Positions 54,855-57,864 of a stretch of DNA of 57,864 nt are shown piece by piece (position 1 is the stretch's first letter; each line of letters begins with the position of its first letter). Origin of the DNA: Azoarcus taiwanensis (GTDB lineage: Bacteria > Pseudomonadota > Gammaproteobacteria > Burkholderiales > Rhodocyclaceae); NCBI RefSeq assembly GCF_012910885.1, contig NZ_WTVM01000008.1, positions 1 through 57,864 of the forward strand, in the 5' to 3' direction. The position numbers and the translations under genes are program-made. The notes beneath the pieces were generated by a model. The model was not told where the DNA came from and did not search any database. It saw only the letters and a list, made by a program, of their open reading frames with translations.

Positions 54855-57336
54855 GCTTCCTCATTTATTGCTGCGCGATACATCCACCTCCAAGCCATTC
54901 ACAGCACACTCTTCTAATGGAGGCTCAAAGCCGGCGCTTCCAGAGCTTCCGCGTCAACAGCATGGGCAAGCACTTCAACGTCAGCTTGCCACGTTAAAGC
55001 CGCTGGCTACCTCGGCTGCGGCTTACCAGCGGCAGCAAGAGGTTGAAAGCGGGATAGGTCTTCAAATCCAGTTTGTTAGTCAACCCAATGTGGAGCTCGC
55101 CTTCCAGAGTTTGGCCGAGGAGCGCGGAAAGGATGACAGCAAGAAAATTGAATTGCTGAGTGTGCGGCAGGACGGTGAGTACACTTATGCCAACGTATTT
55201 GTTCCAGATGGAAAGCTTGCTCACTTTGAAAAGTATGTGACTGAGTATCTTGAGGAAAAGAAGGACAGGAACGGCAACGCGCGTGACCACAAGCCGTTGC
55301 TGAACACAATTGAGGCAATACGAGCAGCAGAGTTGCGCGCGTTGTGGACTGATGACGCTACGTTACTTCCGGTCGATCCAGATGAAGCTTTCTGGTGGGA
55401 AGTTTGGTTGCCAGTTCGAGGAAACCGGCAGGCTGTTCTGGCGGACTTTCGGAAACTTGCCGGACTTGCAGAATGTCGTGTCAGTGATCAAGAGGTTCAC
55501 TTTCCTGAAAGAACAGTTGTGCTGATGCATGCATCGCAACGGCAGTTCTCCGGTTCGGTTATGACGCTCAATTGCGTGGCTGAGTTGAGGCGGGCTAAGG
55601 AAACAGCAGAATTTTTCGATGAGATGGGTGTCGGCGAGCAGCGGGAGTGGCAGGATGAATTGTTACAGCGGGTGCGCTTCCCCTCCGATAGTGATGCCGT
55701 TCCTCGTATCTGTCTGCTCGACTCGGGAGTGAACCGTGGGCATCCATTGCTCTCGCCATTGATGGCGCCGGGTGACATGCACACTGTCGACCGAACTGGG
55801 CTGACGGACGACACTGCTAACCACGGTACGGGGATGGCGGGCTTGTCGGCCTATGGTGACTTGACCGAGGCGGTTGCATCGTCAGCTTTGATCAGCATTG
55901 AACACCGTCTGGAATCTGTGCGGCTCGTTGCTGCTGGAGGTGCCAACGTAGGTTCGGCCACACTGCATGCCCAACTGTTTAGTGATGCAGTGGCACGACC
56001 TGAAATCACCCACGCCCACCGTAAACGGGTCTTTTGCTCCGCTGTGACAGCATCCGATTACCGAGACAGGGGGCGCCCATCATCATGGTCTGCCATGGTC
56101 GATAGTCTCGCGGCTGATCCAGACGGTGCGGGGCAGTTTCCTCGGCTGTTTATTCTTTCCGCAGGTAATACTGATGACCCTGCGGCGTGGGCTGAATACC
56201 CGGCCAGCCTGTCTACCAATCTCGTTCATGATCCCGGTCAAGCTTGGAACGCATTGACCGTCGGAGCTTGCACAAGTAAGACGAACACTCAGCATCGGAA
56301 TTATCAGGCGGTGGCCCCAGAGGGCGGGCTTAGTCCTTATACGACAACATCAGCTTCTTGGGATAGGGCCTGGCCACTAAAACCCGATATTGTTCTGGAA
56401 GGTGGTAATTTGGGGGATGACGGCTTCGGACCGATTGGGATGAACAGCTTGCAACTCCTATCAACCAACAATCGGCCGCAAGAGCGTTTGTTTCGAGCCT
56501 TCAATGCTACCAGCGCCGCTTCGGCGTTGTGCGCCAAAATTGCCTCTGAAATTGCGGTAGCGTATCCAGCACTGCGCCCTGAGACGATCCGAGCCCTGAT
56601 TGTGCACTCTGCTGAATGGAGCGATGGCATGCTAGCAATGTACCTGCCGGAAGGTGCTGCTAATAAAGCATCCTATGCCCAACTGATCAGGCATTGCGGC
56701 TGGGGAGAGCCCAACTTAGAGCGTGCGTTATGGAGCGCAAATAATTCGCTGACGCTTGTAATTGAGGATGAGCTTCATCCATACAAAAAAGAGAAGGGTG
56801 AATCCGTCAAGAGTCGTGACATGAACCTGCATGAGCTGCCGTGGCCGCGCGCAGAATTGGAAGCGTTGCAGGATGCACAGGTTCAGATGAGAGTCACGCT
56901 GTCGTACTTCATTGAGCCTAACCCCTCCACGCGAGGTAGTGCATCCAAGTATCACTATCCATCCCATCGTTTGCGCTTTGATGTCCAGCGCCCCCTCGAT
57001 GCTTCCACAGAGGATTTTGTTGCACGCATCAATGCAGCTGCCCAGCGAGAGGATGAAGGTGATCCGGTCAATCCTGCCGACCCTAACTGGTACTTGGGCG
57101 ACAGGCAGCGACATCGAGGCTCACTGCACCAGGATGTATGGGAGGGTACGGCCGCCGATTTAGCTAGTCGCGGTTTTCTTGCGGTGTACCCGGCGGCAGG
57201 GTGGTGGCGAACACGTCCAGCACTAGAGCGCTATAGCTTGCCAGCGCGATACAGCCTTGTCGTGTCCATCCGGACTGAACAGACCGAGGTGGATCTGTAT
57301 AACGCCATAGCTAACAAGGTCGCTGTCGTTGTGTAA
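54832..57336 (+). CDS. ietS: subtilisin-like serine protease of the IetS type
   Basis: 834 aa. A long N-terminal region (about 290 residues, no signal peptide) is followed by an S8 peptidase domain. The catalytic triad is Asp297 in ICLLDSGVNRGHP, His331 in ANHGTGMAGL and Ser561 in FNATSAASALCA (the GTSxA motif reads NATSAA here). The oxyanion Asn is plausibly in FILSAGNTDDPAAW. A C-terminal beta-rich domain follows. It is the toxin/effector half of the IetAS pair, held in check or activated by the ATPase. Its DNA is AT-richer than the chromosome to the left. Lack of a signal peptide supports cytoplasmic action. Confidence 0.87.
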   Translation: MPVPPRDKLPHLLLRDTSTSKPFTAHSSNGGSKPALPELPRQQHGQALQRQLATLKPLATSAAAYQRQQEVESGIGLQIQFVSQPNVELAFQSLAEERGKDDSKKIELLSVRQDGEYTYANVFVPDGKLAHFEKYVTEYLEEKKDRNGNARDHKPLLNTIEAIRAAELRALWTDDATLLPVDPDEAFWWEVWLPVRGNRQAVLADFRKLAGLAECRVSDQEVHFPERTVVLMHASQRQFSGSVMTLNCVAELRRAKETAEFFDEMGVGEQREWQDELLQRVRFPSDSDAVPRICLLDSGVNRGHPLLSPLMAPGDMHTVDRTGLTDDTANHGTGMAGLSAYGDLTEAVASSALISIEHRLESVRLVAAGGANVGSATLHAQLFSDAVARPEITHAHRKRVFCSAVTASDYRDRGRPSSWSAMVDSLAADPDGAGQFPRLFILSAGNTDDPAAWAEYPASLSTNLVHDPGQAWNALTVGACTSKTNTQHRNYQAVAPEGGLSPYTTTSASWDRAWPLKPDIVLEGGNLGDDGFGPIGMNSLQLLSTNNRPQERLFRAFNATSAASALCAKIASEIAVAYPALRPETIRALIVHSAEWSDGMLAMYLPEGAANKASYAQLIRHCGWGEPNLERALWSANNSLTLVIEDELHPYKKEKGESVKSRDMNLHELPWPRAELEALQDAQVQMRVTLSYFIEPNPSTRGSASKYHYPSHRLRFDVQRPLDASTEDFVARINAAAQREDEGDPVNPADPNWYLGDRQRHRGSLHQDVWEGTAADLASRGFLAVYPAAGWWRTRPALERYSLPARYSLVVSIRTEQTEVDLYNAIANKVAVVV

Positions 57337-57372
57337 GGAGCTGGCGCGTCGGTTTTTCTGCCAGAAATAAGT

Positions 57373-57732
57373 TTATTTCAAGGGCTTCCAGTCCGGCGAT
57401 GCCTCGCATAATCGTTGGAGGCGTATATGCTCTGGTTCCGGGATTAAGTGAGCCCAACGAGCTTTTTCTTCATCCATCTCACTGACTCGAAGCTCATCTC
57501 TTACTATTAGGTTGCCTCCTCCAAGCTGGCGTGCCGCATGCCAAAAGCTGTTGGCGCTGCCAACAATGTGCACAGGGGTAATTGGCAGGTTGTATTCCTC
57601 GCTTAACCATACAAGAAAGCCCAAAGCGTAGCCCTTTCGGCGATGCTGTGGTTTCACGTCAATCCCATAGAGGTATACCGCATCTTGAAGGGGGCTTATC
57701 CCAAAGGTCGCTACAGCCACCTCCTCTTTCAA
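57373..57732 (-). pseudogene. GNAT acetyltransferase, N-terminus missing
   Basis: 119 aa from a TTG at 57732. It opens at the beta4 strand of the GNAT fold (VYLYGIDVKPQHRRKGYALGF), with the acyl-CoA loop Q-x-x-R-x-G-Y/A in QHRRKGYA, and the C-terminal half (GSANSFWHAARQLGGGNL) is complete. Strands beta1 to beta3, normally 50 or more residues upstream, are absent. The frame runs open into an IS21-like terminal sequence 7 bases further on, so the insertion probably removed the 5' end. A naturally short protein cannot be excluded. Confidence 0.6.
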
Positions 57733-57738
57733 GGTGTT

Positions 57739-57864
57739 TGTTGATTTCCACGCAGAACTGACCCGGGGTTTTCATCTAAAACTGACCCACCGGTTTATGC
57801 GTACAGTATAGCTACGCGGGGTTGGTTCCGGTTTCGGGTTGTGGTGTCTGTTCTCCTTGTGTTT
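57739..57864. mobile_element. probable terminal region of an IS21-like insertion sequence
   Basis: From 57739 the sequence tgttgatttccacgcagaac begins a type of terminus seen in IS21-family elements. Two copies of a short motif, gaactgaccc (57755-57764) and aaactgaccc (57779-57788), lie 24 bases apart, as do transposase-binding repeats in that family. No coding region is included before the window ends. It would read rightwards into istA. The boundary is estimated. Confidence 0.55.

Overview
The window is high-GC proteobacterial DNA with short intergenic gaps. It most resembles a betaproteobacterium of the Rhodocyclales (Thauera/Azoarcus type). That placement is an inference from three things: a large exosortase A (XrtA/PEP-CTERM) exopolysaccharide locus next to argB and ugd, a pilB-pilC-pilD run followed by ffh, and a family of REP palindromes with their own RAYT transposase.

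Region 1 (1-32.6 kb) is an exopolysaccharide locus. A plus-strand operon at 2.1-8.2 kb encodes a glycosyltransferase, the two exosortase A system-associated hydrolases, a polysaccharide deacetylase, a TPR protein and an O-antigen-ligase-like membrane protein, mostly joined by 4-base overlaps. Around it lie more deacetylases, an adenylate-forming enzyme, a GT2 glycosyltransferase, a lipid-linked sugar type ABC exporter, two sugar-transfer ATP-grasp proteins, GNAT/FemAB acyltransferases, a large exported beta-rich protein, a beta-helix protein and a VanZ protein. At 24.9-32.6 kb is a carrier-protein cassette: acyl carrier protein, AMP-forming ligase, PLP decarboxylase, amidotransferase-like enzyme, methyltransferase and GNAT protein. 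It looks like a pathway that builds a small amine or amide substituent on a carrier. No exosortase, no PEP-CTERM substrate and no PrsK/PrsR regulator is inside the window. Decay is visible: a broken third ATP-grasp gene near 20.3 kb and a 46-codon deacetylase stub near 22.3 kb.

Region 2 (32.8-53.2 kb) is conserved core genome: argB, ugd, hsp20, nudB with a barstar/ribonuclease pair, a receiver-TPR protein, aspS, an FmdB zinc-ribbon protein, pilD-pilC-pilB, a CorC/HlyC family protein, a cytochrome c assembly (CcsA/YpjD) protein, ffh, a CinA/MoaB-domain protein, a YgjP-like metallopeptidase, gloA and an HD-GYP response regulator. Nine REP loci are scattered through regions 1 and 2. Two of them bracket the RAYT gene.

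Region 3 (53.2-57.9 kb) begins exactly at a 45-base 3' half of a tRNA-Ile(CAT) gene and looks like one end of an integrated island. It carries an XRE regulator and an AAA ATPase/subtilase pair of the IetA-IetS type (a toxin-antitoxin and anti-phage defence family). It ends with a GNAT fragment beside what appears to be the terminus of an IS21-like element at the right edge. The intact tRNA and the integrase are predicted to lie to the right of the window.
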